DNA from: Aliivibrio wodanis
GTDB lineage: Bacteria > Pseudomonadota > Gammaproteobacteria > Enterobacterales > Vibrionaceae
Length of the DNA stretch: 64,000 bases
Assembly (NCBI GenBank): GCA_000953695.1
Contig: LN554846.1
Span: forward strand, 992,001 to 1,056,000
Reading direction: 5' to 3'
Positions 24,798-34,394 of this stretch are shown piece by piece; position 1 is the stretch's first letter; each line of letters opens with the position of its first letter. Position numbers and translations under genes: made by a program. The notes beneath the pieces are model-generated. The model did no database searches. It saw only the letters and a list, made by a program, of their open reading frames with translations, and was not told the DNA's origin.

Positions 24798-25469
24798 ATG
24801 TTAAAGCTGACAAACCTGAATAAAGGTTACTTGGATGGTGGAGAGTTTCATCCTATCCTTCAAGGGGCAGAGTTAACAATAGAGCAGGGCGCTCAAATTG
24901 CATTAATGGGTGAAAGTGGCTCAGGCAAAAGTACCCTTTTAAATTTAATTGCAGGTTTAGATAGTGTCGACAGTGGTCAAATAGATATTGCTGGCTTTTC
25001 TATGCATTCTCCAAAACAAAGCTCTCGGACTTCTTATCGCCGTAATAATATAGGCCTTGTTTTTCAACAGTTCAATCTTCTACCGACCTTAAGCATTGCT
25101 GATAACATTCGTTTTTGTCGCCAATTAAAAGGGCTGCGAGATGATGGTGCGTTATGGCGTCAAATCATTTCTGCATTGGATCTTATGCCATTACTAGGTC
25201 GTTATCCTGAAGAAGTTTCTGGTGGACAGCAACAACGTGCTGCTATTGCTCGTGCTTTATATATGGAACCTAAGCTATTGTTAGCAGATGAACCAACAGG
25301 AAGTTTAGATGAGAAAAATGCAGAAGCGGTAATGCGATTATTGACGCGTTTATCTCGCGATCTTCACTGTACGCTTTTATTAGTGACACACAGTGAAAAA
25401 GTGGCTGAACATATGGATGGTTTAGTTAAGCTTCAAGGAGGGTTATTAAATGTTATTCCCGGTAGCTAA
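24798..25469 (+). CDS. ABC transporter ATP-binding protein (LolD/MacB type)
   Basis: This 224-residue ATPase has Walker A GESGSGKS, Q-loop region FQQFNLLPTLS, signature SGGQQQRAAIARAL, and Walker B LLLADEPTGSLD, all typical of the LolD/FtsE/MacB family. Start ATG 24798 follows GAGAGGG. Its last 20 bases overlap the permease gene. Together with the permease and the lipocalin-like protein it forms a three-gene operon of the AttE-H kind seen in several gammaproteobacteria. The substrate has not been established. Confidence 0.92.
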   Translation: MLKLTNLNKGYLDGGEFHPILQGAELTIEQGAQIALMGESGSGKSTLLNLIAGLDSVDSGQIDIAGFSMHSPKQSSRTSYRRNNIGLVFQQFNLLPTLSIADNIRFCRQLKGLRDDGALWRQIISALDLMPLLGRYPEEVSGGQQQRAAIARALYMEPKLLLADEPTGSLDEKNAEAVMRLLTRLSRDLHCTLLLVTHSEKVAEHMDGLVKLQGGLLNVIPGS

Positions 25470-27897
25470 AGCACTTTTTGGGCACTACCGAAAACATCCC
25501 CTACAAATTTTTTTAGTCTGGCTTGGTTTAACGCTTGGCGTGTCACTGCTTGTCGGTGTTCTAGCGATTAATAACCATGCAAAAACCAGCTATAGTGAAG
25601 GGGAGAAATTATTCTCTAATCCTTTTCCTAATCGTATTCGCGCTATTCAAGAAAGCATTACGATCCCTCAGGCGTTTTATATAAACTTACGTCGTGCTGG
25701 TTACTCCTCTTGTATGCCAGTACAAACTCTACATTTAGAAACAAAAAATGATATTGATATTTCGTTAGTCGGTATTGACCCTATTGCCTTAATGCAAATA
25801 TCAGTAAAAAATTTAGCTAGTACAGAAGACATGCTTTCTTTAATTAGACCTCCGTTCCCTGTATTGGTTAGCCAGCCCTTAGCTTCGTATTTTGGTCTTA
25901 GCGATGGTGATTACATCGATTTGCAAAATGAATCGAATGTTGGCCCTATTATTATCGATAAAAACCAACGTTTATCAGGTTCTCGAATTTTCTCTGATAT
26001 TGCTTTAACCAAAATGTTAGGACACAAAACTGGTTTAGATATTATTCTTTGCGGTGAAATATCAGATAAGAAAAAAGCACGATTAGAGAGAATGCTACCA
26101 CGAGGTTTACAGTTAGAAACGCATAAAGAATCTGGATTAACAGCATTAACAAAAGCATTTCATACTAATTTACTTGCTATGGGTATGCTCTCTTTTGTCG
26201 TGGGTTTGTTTATCTTTTATCAAGCTATGTCTCTCTCTTTTGTTCAACGACAGCCGCTTGTTGGCACGTTAAGGCAGATAGGAGTGTCTACAAAAGAGCT
26301 TATTTTGGCTATGGGGATAGAAGTATTTCTATGGGTTATAGTCGGTTGGGTTAGTGGTAATTTCTTTGGTTTAATATTGGCAAACCAGTTAATACCAACG
26401 GTATCTAATAGTTTATATTCACTCTATAACGCAGACGTAGATCTTTTGATCTCATGGAGTTGGAGCTATCAAAGCTTATGGATGGCCATCTTAGGTTGTA
26501 TTTTGGCTTGTGGTTGGCCACTTTACCGTCTATTAAGCATTGAACCTATTCGCTTAACTGCACGTTTGTCTATCGCTCGTTTTGCAGGTAAAGAGTTTGA
26601 AGTTCAAGCCATTGTTGCGTGTGTATTTTTTGTAGCAGCTTATTTAATTAATTTACTGCCTCATAGCCATGAAAATGGATTTTACCTTATTGGCTTTTTA
26701 ATGATTAGTGTTGGTTTAATAACCCCATATATTATTTGGAAGTTCTTTGATTGGTTATCTTATCGACTACCTTCAGCAAAAGCACGGTGGTTTTTCTCTG
26801 ATTCTGCAGCTAGCCTAAGTTATCGTGGTGTTGCAGCAATGGCCTTTATGTTGGCGTTGGCCTCCAATATTGGTGTTGAAACTATGGTCGGAAGCTTTAG
26901 AGCAACAACTAATAACTGGCTTGAACAGCGCCTCGCTGCTGATATTTATATTCAACCAAGTAAAGCTTCTGCTAGTCGTATTAGCTACTGGTTGGAAAAG
27001 CAACCAGAAGTAGAATCGGTATGGAGACAGTGGCAAATAGATTATCAAACTGAATATGGTAATCTTGAGATTTTAAGCACAGGAGCTACTCTTGGAGAGA
27101 AGAGTGCACTGACTATGAAAGTGGCTATTCCTGAATTTTGGTATTCACTTCATCATCGTCGTAGCGTATTAATTAGCGAATCAATGGCTTTGAAATGGGA
27201 TTTAAAACCAGGGGATTATTTAGATTTACCAGTACCTATGGGAGACAACTGGCAGATCTCTGGTGTCTATTATGACTACGGTAATCCTTATAATCAGTTA
27301 CTGCTTTCTCATAAAACGTGGTTAAAAGCATTTGGTGGACAAGGAAAGACCGGAATAGGGATTGTGCTTACGGATAAAGATCAACGCACAGAGTTAATAG
27401 ATAGGATTTTAAAGCAGTATCGATTACCAATTGAACAAATAAGTGATAATAATTCGATTCAAATTCAAGCAATGAAGGTTTTTGACCGTACCTTTATTGT
27501 GACTGACACATTAGGTAATTTGACATTAATTATTGCTGTATTTGGGCTGTTTTTCGCTACATTGGTTGGTGAGATCTCTCGTCAGAGACAAACTGCTTTA
27601 TTACGTTGTTTAGGTTTGTCAGGAAAAGAATTGATCTTATTAGGTGGTTTACAATTACTTACTATTGGGTTATTTACCATTTTGATCGCGTTGCCTTTAG
27701 GGTTGGTTCTCTCTCAGTTACTAATTGATATTGTTATGAAATATGCATTTGGATGGACAATGGAAATTAACTATTATCCATTAGAATATCTACGAACATT
27801 CATGTGGACATTATTCGTTTTAACAATTGCAGGTGCCGCCACCGTGTGGAGAGTAACTAAACGGCAAGCTATCACTTCATTGAGGGAATCTTTGTAA
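25450..27897 (+). CDS. FtsX-like ABC transporter permease
   Basis: This 815-residue protein has two FtsX-like units. An N-terminal membrane segment is followed by a large periplasmic domain (about residues 50-230), then membrane helices, a second large periplasmic domain (about 490-660), and three C-terminal helices. The two-unit layout is typical of MacB/LolC-like permeases, which work on lipids or peptides at the outer leaflet of the inner membrane rather than importing. The start overlaps the ATPase gene by 20 bases, and the stop overlaps the next start. Confidence 0.88.
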   Translation: MLFPVAKALFGHYRKHPLQIFLVWLGLTLGVSLLVGVLAINNHAKTSYSEGEKLFSNPFPNRIRAIQESITIPQAFYINLRRAGYSSCMPVQTLHLETKNDIDISLVGIDPIALMQISVKNLASTEDMLSLIRPPFPVLVSQPLASYFGLSDGDYIDLQNESNVGPIIIDKNQRLSGSRIFSDIALTKMLGHKTGLDIILCGEISDKKKARLERMLPRGLQLETHKESGLTALTKAFHTNLLAMGMLSFVVGLFIFYQAMSLSFVQRQPLVGTLRQIGVSTKELILAMGIEVFLWVIVGWVSGNFFGLILANQLIPTVSNSLYSLYNADVDLLISWSWSYQSLWMAILGCILACGWPLYRLLSIEPIRLTARLSIARFAGKEFEVQAIVACVFFVAAYLINLLPHSHENGFYLIGFLMISVGLITPYIIWKFFDWLSYRLPSAKARWFFSDSAASLSYRGVAAMAFMLALASNIGVETMVGSFRATTNNWLEQRLAADIYIQPSKASASRISYWLEKQPEVESVWRQWQIDYQTEYGNLEILSTGATLGEKSALTMKVAIPEFWYSLHHRRSVLISESMALKWDLKPGDYLDLPVPMGDNWQISGVYYDYGNPYNQLLLSHKTWLKAFGGQGKTGIGIVLTDKDQRTELIDRILKQYRLPIEQISDNNSIQIQAMKVFDRTFIVTDTLGNLTLIIAVFGLFFATLVGEISRQRQTALLRCLGLSGKELILLGGLQLLTIGLFTILIALPLGLVLSQLLIDIVMKYAFGWTMEINYYPLEYLRTFMWTLFVLTIAGAATVWRVTKRQAITSLRESL

Positions 27898-29018
27898 TGC
27901 AGGAAAATAATGAAAATGCCTACAACCTAAAAGTATCCCTCATTATTGTAGTATGTGCCTTAATGTTTAGCGTTGCTTATTATTTTAATTGGAGAAAAGT
28001 TGATAGCGAAGGAAGTAACGAGATCAACTCTATTTTCTCCCAATCAGATGGGGTTTACTTTGATCCTGTTTTACCTAATTCACCCTTACGTTTTCCTAAA
28101 GATTTTAGTGAGCACTCTGGCTTTCAGCATGAAAAGTGGGTGATGACAGTAAATGCTTTGAATCAAGCGGGCGAAGAGATTGCTATTCAATGGACAATAT
28201 TTCGTATTTCAAATGACGATAGAGAAACAAAAGGTTGGTTAGATCCTCGTTTGTATGTGGCCAAAGTCGTTGTTACTACAAAAGATGGTAAATGGGTTGA
28301 GGAGCGTTTAGCTCGTGGAGGGATTGGTCAAGCTGGGGTTTCAGCTAAGCCTTATCGTATGTGGGTTGACGATTGGCAATGGAGAAGCTTAGGTAGTAGC
28401 CCTTTTCCTGGATTATTATCCATAATATCAGATGAATTTTCACTAAAGTTGTCTATAAATTCCAATTCTCCAGTAATCCCACTTGGTGAGGATGGCTATT
28501 CTAGAAAACACGATTTAATCCCCGTAGCTTCTTATGAATATATTTTTCCGTTTCTTAGCGTTCGTGGAAATGTAACTTTGAATAATCAAATTTACACTAT
28601 TTCAGGTCAGGCGATTTTAGAACATGAATGGGCAAGTGGTTTTCTAGATGAACACCAACAGGGTTGGGACTGGTTCATTATAAATATTGATCAAAATAGT
28701 AAGCTTCTGGTAGCTCAATATAGACATAAAAATCAGACACCTTATCGTTATGGTGTGTTACTTTATAAAAATGGGGAATATAAACCTCTTAGCGAAGATG
28801 ACTTCTCTTTACAAACATTGCCTGCTCGTAAATTAAAAAATGGCCGAAGATTACCACTTCAGTGGATAATTAATTTGCCCAGTTACAATATTAACCTCAC
28901 GACACAGGTAGTAAGAAATGAACAGTGGCTAGATACCCTTATTCCTTATTGGCAGGGGCCGATAACCACAACAGGCTCTCATCAAGTAACAGGCTTTATG
29001 CAGTTGACGGGATATTAA
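27897..29018 (+). CDS. AttH/CrtC-like lipocalin-fold protein
   Basis: This 373-residue protein has an N-terminal membrane anchor (about residues 13-27) and an AttH/CrtC-type body: two linked beta-barrel domains, with HEKWVMTVNALNQ early and ILEHEWASGF in the centre, a motif shared with the hydroxyneurosporene/carotenoid hydratase family. Such proteins are regularly encoded after ABC transporters of the kind seen here, and are proposed to handle lipids in the envelope. The start overlaps the permease stop. No carotenoid genes are near, so hydratase activity is unlikely. The N-terminal segment may be a lipoprotein or a simple anchor; no lipobox cysteine is seen. Confidence 0.8.
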   Translation: MQENNENAYNLKVSLIIVVCALMFSVAYYFNWRKVDSEGSNEINSIFSQSDGVYFDPVLPNSPLRFPKDFSEHSGFQHEKWVMTVNALNQAGEEIAIQWTIFRISNDDRETKGWLDPRLYVAKVVVTTKDGKWVEERLARGGIGQAGVSAKPYRMWVDDWQWRSLGSSPFPGLLSIISDEFSLKLSINSNSPVIPLGEDGYSRKHDLIPVASYEYIFPFLSVRGNVTLNNQIYTISGQAILEHEWASGFLDEHQQGWDWFIINIDQNSKLLVAQYRHKNQTPYRYGVLLYKNGEYKPLSEDDFSLQTLPARKLKNGRRLPLQWIINLPSYNINLTTQVVRNEQWLDTLIPYWQGPITTTGSHQVTGFMQLTGY

Positions 29019-29054
29019 TAGATCTTGAGTTTAGATAATGTCTACTAAATAGAA

Positions 29055-29158
29055 CTGATTTCTATTCGATGCGAATAAATCAGACTATAAGGACTAATAG
29101 TTCGGAATTTCCGATGGAACTTCTCTGAAGAAGCGATTATTCTTGATCTCGAACAAGA
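29055..29158 (+). promoter_or_regulatory. hairpin-rich leader of nhaA (candidate cis-acting RNA)
   Basis: Four hairpins lie in tandem. P1 is a 12-bp stem with a 2-base bulge (29055-29083). P2 at 29100-29120 has two competing forms, CGGAA/TTCCG or TTCC/GGAA. P3 is CTTC-TCT-GAAG (29120-29130). P4 is TCTTG/CAAGA (29141-29158). There is no obvious T-run terminator. The arrangement suggests a sensing or attenuation element. I do not recognise it as a described riboswitch. Confidence 0.5.
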
Positions 29159-29216
29159 GGTAGACTTTTCCTATTCATTATTTCAATAAACTATAATTAT
29201 AAGTGAAGGACATCTT

Positions 29217-30368
29217 ATGAGTGATGTAATTAAGAATTTTTTTAAATTAGAGTCAGCAGGAGGGATCCTTCTGGTTATTGCAGCAGCTATTGCTATGATT
29301 ATTGCAAACTCTTCTTTAGCACCAATGTACAATACCTTTTTACATACTTATATTGGTGGTATGTCAGTTTCACATTGGATCAATGATGGTTTAATGGCTG
29401 TCTTTTTCTTCTTAATTGGTTTGGAAGTGAAGCGAGAGCTACTTGAAGGTGCTTTAAAATCTAAAGAAACTGCTATTTTCCCTGCTATTGCAGCGGTCGG
29501 CGGCATGCTTGCACCTGCACTTGTTTATGTGGCATTTAATATTGGTGATCCAGAAGCGTTATCTGGTTGGGCAATTCCTGCGGCAACCGATATTGCTTTT
29601 GCGTTAGGTATCATGGCACTGCTTGGTAACCGTGTTCCTGTAAGCTTAAAAGTATTCTTACTTGCTTTAGCAATTATTGATGACCTTGGTGTTGTCGTGA
29701 TTATTGCCTTCTTCTATACAAGTGATTTATCAATCTTAGCGCTAGTGATTGGCTTTATCATGACAGGGATTTTGTTCTTACTAAATGCGAAGCACGTCTC
29801 TAAGATCCGCTGGTACTTATTGGTTGGCTTTATCTTATGGTTCAGCGTTCTTCAATCTGGTGTTCATGCTACATTAGCAGGTGTTGTTCTTGGTTTTGCG
29901 ATTCCACTTAAAGGCAATAAAGGTGAACGTTCACCACTTAAACATATGGAACATGCGCTTCATCCGTACGTTGCATTTGCTATTTTACCGTTGTTTGCCT
30001 TTGCCAATGCAGGCATTTCATTAGAAGGCGTATCATTAGATAGCTTAACGACAACATTACCATTAGGTGTGGCACTTGGTTTGTTCCTTGGTAAGCCATT
30101 AGGTATCTTCAGCTTCAGCTATTTTGCCGTTAAGTCTGGTGTTGCTAAGTTACCAACAGGAATTACGATGCGACACATATTTGCAGTGTCTGTGTTATGT
30201 GGTATTGGTTTTACCATGTCGATCTTCATCTCTTCACTGGCCTTTGGTGGGGTAAATCCTGAGTTTGATAAATTGGCTCGTCTGGGTATATTAATGGGCT
30301 CGACGCTAGCAGCAGTAGTTGGTTACGTGTTATTGAGCGTTTCTTTACCGAAGAAAACTAAAGCATAA
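29217..30368 (+). CDS. nhaA: Na+/H+ antiporter NhaA
   Basis: NhaA exchanges cytoplasmic sodium for periplasmic protons, keeping salt and pH in balance, an essential task for marine bacteria. The 383-residue protein has the family markers [15 protein letters not shown] and [17 protein letters not shown], carrying the Asp pair at the ion-binding site that corresponds to E. coli D163/D164. An upstream GAAGGA site supports the start. A strong terminator lies about 30 bases after the stop. The leader before the gene folds into several hairpins, so regulation after initiation is possible. Confidence 0.95.
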   Translation: MSDVIKNFFKLESAGGILLVIAAAIAMIIANSSLAPMYNTFLHTYIGGMSVSHWINDGLMAVFFFLIGLEVKRELLEGALKSKETAIFPAIAAVGGMLAPALVYVAFNIGDPEALSGWAIPAATDIAFALGIMALLGNRVPVSLKVFLLALAIIDDLGVVVIIAFFYTSDLSILALVIGFIMTGILFLLNAKHVSKIRWYLLVGFILWFSVLQSGVHATLAGVVLGFAIPLKGNKGERSPLKHMEHALHPYVAFAILPLFAFANAGISLEGVSLDSLTTTLPLGVALGLFLGKPLGIFSFSYFAVKSGVAKLPTGITMRHIFAVSVLCGIGFTMSIFISSLAFGGVNPEFDKLARLGILMGSTLAAVVGYVLLSVSLPKKTKA

Positions 30369-30394
30369 GCTTTATAGTTTGAGCTAAAATAATA

Positions 30395-30424
30395 GATGCC
30401 TCGTTTAATACGGGGCATTTTTTT
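30395..30424 (+). terminator. nhaA terminator
   Basis: The stem GATGCCTCG with CGGGGCAT (one wobble pair) is followed by a T-run. Confidence 0.8.
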
Positions 30425-30635
30425 ATCTGAATTTTGAATAAATATCTCATTTCTAAACATCCTAACAATTGTTGTTATATTTAAAAAAATAATATTTAAC
30501 AATACCTTACCTAACTCATCCGAGCTCCTCTCTTTAATTGGCTAAATAATGAACTGTAAACGTAATGTTAAGTTCTTGTAATTCTAAATATAACGATATA
30601 TCATTCTGTCATCCACTTAACAATACGGCATACTA

Positions 30636-32258
30636 ATGACGTTGAAATTAAAATTTTTATTATTTGCTTCTTTTATCTTTGGCTTATTTGGTACGTCATT
30701 TTATTTGCATGGCCAATTAGAAGATGTGATGAGCTCCAATTTAAAGCAAATTCAAACAGAGTTTTATCCATCTCTAGAGTTGGCTATTACCAATAATAAT
30801 TTACTGATGCAGTTTGATCAGCATATACAGACAGCAGTAACGCTATCAGAAGAAGAGAACCTGGAATTTGCGACTGATATTGCAACAACGATGAGTTCGA
30901 ATCTAGATACATTATTAAATATTACAACATTATATCAATCAGATGCACGTTCGCTTAATACTGCATTACAGAGCTATGCTCAACATGCGAATCAATTAGC
31001 AATGGACTTTATTGATTCTGAAAAAAGTATGGATGAGTTATTAATTAACGCTCAAAGAAATAGTGAGGAATTTCGTGGTTTAGTTGATGGTTTTGAATTA
31101 TTAAAAAGACAACTAGAGCATGAGTTTGAGCAAATGATCTCCTCTACTTTAGAGGAAGGACATGTTGCTAAAAAACGATTTATTTGGTTTAACATTATTG
31201 GACTAAGTGGATTAATGTTAATGGGCGGGTACGCATGGCGAACAAACTCCTCAATGAGTAAAAATTTAAAAGCAGTGAGTAAGTCGTTAGACGGTTTTGC
31301 TGATGGTGATGGTGATGGTGATGGTGATTTATCAGTTCGTATCGAATATACAGGAAGAGATGAACTTGCTGAGCTTGTAAGTGGTTTCAATCGATTTGTT
31401 GAGCGTTTACAAACCTCAATGAAACATACTACTCAAAATGTTGATAAATTAGTAACGATTACCCAGAGCCTTAAAGATAACAGTAATAACAATGTATCGT
31501 CTTCAGAAAAACAAGCAAATGAGGTTTCAGAAACATCTCGTAGTATTAATGAGATGGTTTTAGCAATTAGTTCAATAACTGAAAGTGCGCTAGAAGCTTC
31601 AAAAGAGGCAACAGAAGCAAACGATAATGCCATTGAAGGTAATAGTATTATTGAAAATACAATTACTTCAATAACCTCACTAGCAAGTGAAGTTGAAAAT
31701 AGTGCAGATGTAGTTAATCAATTAGTCTCTTACACGTCAAAAGTGGGTGGGGCAATTAATATTATTGGCGATATTGCAGAACAAACGAATCTATTGGCAT
31801 TAAATGCGGCAATTGAAGCTGCACGTGCTGGAGAGCAAGGGCGAGGCTTTGCTGTTGTTGCGGATGAAGTGCGAAAACTGGCTTCTCGAACGCAAGAGTC
31901 AACAGCTGATATTAAAGGAATGCTCGCAGAGCTTAATCAAATTTCAGAAACTGCTTCACAAGCAATGCATCGTGGTGTTGAGCAAGCAAATGAAGGGGTT
32001 AAAGAGTCATACAATGCAGTTGAAGCTCTTGCAAGAATAACGCAAAAGGTCAGCGCTATAAATGAGATAAATGAGCGAATCGCTTCTGCGGCGGAGCAGC
32101 AGCGCTCATCATCACATTTAATTGAAACCAGTATTCACACGATTGAAAGTAGTTCTTCCGAAGTTAAAAATAATGCCAATGAACTATCTCAAATTAGCCA
32201 TGAAGTTCAATCGGTCAGTGACGAATTATTTAACTTTACTAAACAATTTAAAATTTAG
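30636..32258 (+). CDS. methyl-accepting chemotaxis protein
   Basis: This 540-residue chemoreceptor has membrane segments at about residues 5-23 and 183-202 with a four-helix-type periplasmic sensor between. A HAMP domain (about 205-260) follows, then a signalling domain with the hairpin tip [20 protein letters not shown]. The HAMP connector has an unusual (Asp-Gly) run at residues 223-231, encoded by four GGTGAT repeats (31305-31328), where related receptors usually have one or two units. Repeat changes would keep frame but change the connector length. The gene is 30 bases before an outer-membrane barrel gene, which is unusual for a chemoreceptor. The ligand is unknown. Confidence 0.9.
   Translation: MTLKLKFLLFASFIFGLFGTSFYLHGQLEDVMSSNLKQIQTEFYPSLELAITNNNLLMQFDQHIQTAVTLSEEENLEFATDIATTMSSNLDTLLNITTLYQSDARSLNTALQSYAQHANQLAMDFIDSEKSMDELLINAQRNSEEFRGLVDGFELLKRQLEHEFEQMISSTLEEGHVAKKRFIWFNIIGLSGLMLMGGYAWRTNSSMSKNLKAVSKSLDGFADGDGDGDGDLSVRIEYTGRDELAELVSGFNRFVERLQTSMKHTTQNVDKLVTITQSLKDNSNNNVSSSEKQANEVSETSRSINEMVLAISSITESALEASKEATEANDNAIEGNSIIENTITSITSLASEVENSADVVNQLVSYTSKVGGAINIIGDIAEQTNLLALNAAIEAARAGEQGRGFAVVADEVRKLASRTQESTADIKGMLAELNQISETASQAMHRGVEQANEGVKESYNAVEALARITQKVSAINEINERIASAAEQQRSSSHLIETSIHTIESSSSEVKNNANELSQISHEVQSVSDELFNFTKQFKI
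31305..31328 (+). repeat. GGTGAT hexanucleotide microsatellite in the HAMP connector
   Basis: There are four perfect copies of GGTGAT, preceded by a partial unit (GAT). Each adds Gly-Asp. Confidence 0.9.
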
Positions 32259-32288
32259 TCTGCCAAGAAATAGGAATTAGGACAAATC

Positions 32289-33479
32289 ATGAAAAAAACA
32301 ATAATCACAACAGCGATAACCGCTGCATTAGCCAGTCCATTTGTAATGGCAGAAACTACAGACGAAAAGATTGTAAAGCTTGAACAACAAATTGCTTCAC
32401 TTAGCAGTTTAGTTGCTGGCGCAACGACTGAAAAAGTACGTGTAAATGGCTTTGCTTCTGGTGCGTTTGGTATCTCTGATAATGATATAGGCTACAAAGG
32501 TTACACAACTGATGGTAGTTATAATCAAGATTCATTGTTTGGTTTGCAAGGGACATTTCAAGCTACTGAAAATTTTGAAGCAACCATTCAATTAGTGGCA
32601 AAAGGGAAGTATGACTGGGAGCCAGAGATTACTTGGGCATACTTAGGCTACACATTTGATAACGATGTAAAAGTACGTATTGGTAAACTTGGTCTTCCTC
32701 TATTTATGTTGTCTGAATATATCGATGTGGGTTATGCAATGCCGTGGGCTACTAGCCCTGAAGAAGTGTATGGTCGTGTACCTATCACTTCATTTACAGG
32801 TGTTGACGTAAACTATGAAATAGAACTAGATGATTCTTACATTAATCTGCAAGGTTTTACTGGTAATGAGAACATGAGTGGGGCAAGTGCTGCTGGTGGT
32901 TCTGGTAAGGTAGAAGATATCGTAGGTGCAGTGATGTTATGGAGTGATGACTACTGGACTGTTCGTGGTAGCTATACTGTTGCAACAGTTAAAGATGTAA
33001 ATTTTCCATCGATTGTTTTACCAAGTGGCCCTGCAACCATTCTACCTGAGATAGATTCAGAAAAAGGATCATATGCAAGTATTGGTATTCGCTATGAAGA
33101 CGAAACTTGGTTAGTAATGGGTGAAGCTACTCAAACTCGTGTAGATGGCTACTTCTCTGATTCAGATTCTGGTTATGTAACCGTGGGTTATCACATCAAT
33201 ACAGTAATGCCGTATGTATCATTAGCACGCTTAGAAACCGTGGACAATGATGAGCGAATTACGACTCACCCTATACATTCTATTGGATTTGAAACATTAA
33301 CCTATGAGCGCGTAGCTTATAGCCTAGGTGCTCGTTGGGATATTCAACCTGGTTTAGCAATGAAGTTTGATACCACTTATACCACTAACTTTGGTGACAC
33401 TGCTGGTGGTATGTCAGGAAACACGACTGACGAAGACAGTGCAATGGTATACACAATTAAACTAGATGCTACATTCTAA
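32289..33479 (+). CDS. outer-membrane beta-barrel protein (porin-like)
   Basis: This 396-residue protein has a signal peptide (MKKTIITTAITAALASPFVMA) cleaved after about residue 21. A short coiled-coil stretch (EKIVKLEQQIASLSS) follows, then a barrel of alternating polar and hydrophobic strands ending in the aromatic residue Phe (KLDATF), typical of outer-membrane proteins. It resembles phosphate- or anion-type porins only in general layout. A clear AGGA site lies before the ATG. The neighbours, a chemoreceptor and a small binding protein, suggest an uptake or sensing module, though the substrate is unknown. Confidence 0.8.
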   Translation: MKKTIITTAITAALASPFVMAETTDEKIVKLEQQIASLSSLVAGATTEKVRVNGFASGAFGISDNDIGYKGYTTDGSYNQDSLFGLQGTFQATENFEATIQLVAKGKYDWEPEITWAYLGYTFDNDVKVRIGKLGLPLFMLSEYIDVGYAMPWATSPEEVYGRVPITSFTGVDVNYEIELDDSYINLQGFTGNENMSGASAAGGSGKVEDIVGAVMLWSDDYWTVRGSYTVATVKDVNFPSIVLPSGPATILPEIDSEKGSYASIGIRYEDETWLVMGEATQTRVDGYFSDSDSGYVTVGYHINTVMPYVSLARLETVDNDERITTHPIHSIGFETLTYERVAYSLGARWDIQPGLAMKFDTTYTTNFGDTAGGMSGNTTDEDSAMVYTIKLDATF

Positions 33480-33489
33480 GGATAGAATC

Positions 33490-33900
33490 ATGAAAAAGAA
33501 TATTATTATTTTAGCGTTTACTTCTCTTTTTTCATTTTCTAGCTTAGCTGATGTAGTGGTTGTTGGAAACCCAGCACTGCCTGATGGCATGTCAAAAAGT
33601 GATGCAAAAAAAGTTTTCTTAGGCAAAAAATCAAAATATGCCGGTGGTAACTTAAAGGTAATTGAGCTGACTAGCGCGAATGCAGAAAAAAAAGAGTTTC
33701 ACAGTAAGGTAACAAAAAAGAGTTTGGCTCAACTAGAATCTTACTGGTCAAAGCAATTATTTACCGGTAAAGGAAAGCCACCAGTAGAAGTTTCAAATTC
33801 GAATATGATTAAAGCGATGATAGCTCAAAATCCTAAAGGCATTGGTTACATTGACGAAGCTAATGTTGACGGGAGTGTCAAAGTATTATTTAAGCCATAA
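33490..33900 (+). CDS. small PstS/PBP-like periplasmic protein
   Basis: This 136-residue protein from ATG 33490 follows AAGGA; a frame-start 24 bases earlier is less likely because it overlaps the previous gene. A signal peptide of about 18 residues ends near SSLA, followed by VVVVGNPALPDGMSK. The layout, and the phrase AQNPKGIGYID, match small PstS-like phosphate-binding-domain proteins. It is about half the length of PstS, so it is one lobe only. It closes the chemoreceptor/porin/binding-protein module, and a hairpin follows. Ligand (phosphate or other) is unproven. Confidence 0.75.
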   Translation: MKKNIIILAFTSLFSFSSLADVVVVGNPALPDGMSKSDAKKVFLGKKSKYAGGNLKVIELTSANAEKKEFHSKVTKKSLAQLESYWSKQLFTGKGKPPVEVSNSNMIKAMIAQNPKGIGYIDEANVDGSVKVLFKP

Positions 33901-33970
33901 CTATTATATCAATATTAATCTAATTAAGAGCCGATAGTATGCTTAATTGAGTTAGATATAAGCCCCCCCA

Positions 33971-34005
33971 GAAAGCCCTATTAATAGAGATATTATAGGG
34001 CTTTC
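33971..34005 (+). terminator. probable terminator after the chemoreceptor module
   Basis: An 11-bp stem (GAAAGCCCTAT/ATAGGGCTTTC) with a 13-base loop is followed by a weak T-rich tract. Confidence 0.6.
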
Positions 34006-34149
34006 ACCTTTCTTAAGGTAAAAAAAAGCCCAAACAAAAATGAATGGGCAAAGGAATATAAGGAGTTATGAAAAAGCTATGTAGTTGATAATATAAAATC
34101 TGGCGGCCTGCTAAATCTTATAGTCGTTTATTATCAACGGGTATTTATT

Positions 34150-34233
34150 ATGACTAGCGATATTCGAGTTAGTTCAATTTTTTATATTTATTTTTTGTTT
34201 TATCGCTTAAAAAGAAAAACCCGTTATCTTTAG
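34150..34233 (+). CDS. possible 27-residue small protein
   Basis: ATG 34150 starts a frame encoding MTSDIRV, then a hydrophobic stretch (IFYIYFLFY), then a basic end (RLKRKTRYL). ACGGGT eight bases upstream is a poor ribosome-binding site. The last codons overlap the 5' arm of the 34218-34256 hairpin. It may be chance. Confidence 0.2.
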   Translation: MTSDIRVSSIFYIYFLFYRLKRKTRYL

Positions 34234-34256
34234 TGCTAAAAGCGAGATAACGGGTT
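34213..34256 (-). terminator. orphan minus-strand terminator
   Basis: A perfect 12-bp stem (arms at 34218-34229 and 34245-34256) is followed on the minus strand by TTTTTCTTTTT. It has no recognised minus-strand gene upstream, so it may end a small RNA transcribed from the fabV side (about 34260-34400). Confidence 0.7.
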
Positions 34257-34394
34257 ACTTGAATTAATCAAGAAAAAGCAGTGGAATTATGAACATAACA
34301 TCAGACTTCGTATTTTTTAGATAGTTCAAAAAAAGTGAAGATAATTCCATTTTTATGATGAAAAGACGTTTCACACCTCCAACCACTCACTATT

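Noticed and set aside
27897-29018. Carotenoid hydratase (CrtC) activity
   Set aside because: The fold is shared, but no carotenoid genes are near and the gene is in an ABC transporter operon.
34150-34233. A definite small membrane protein
   Set aside because: The frame is short, has a poor ribosome-binding site and overlaps a hairpin, so it is listed only with low confidence.
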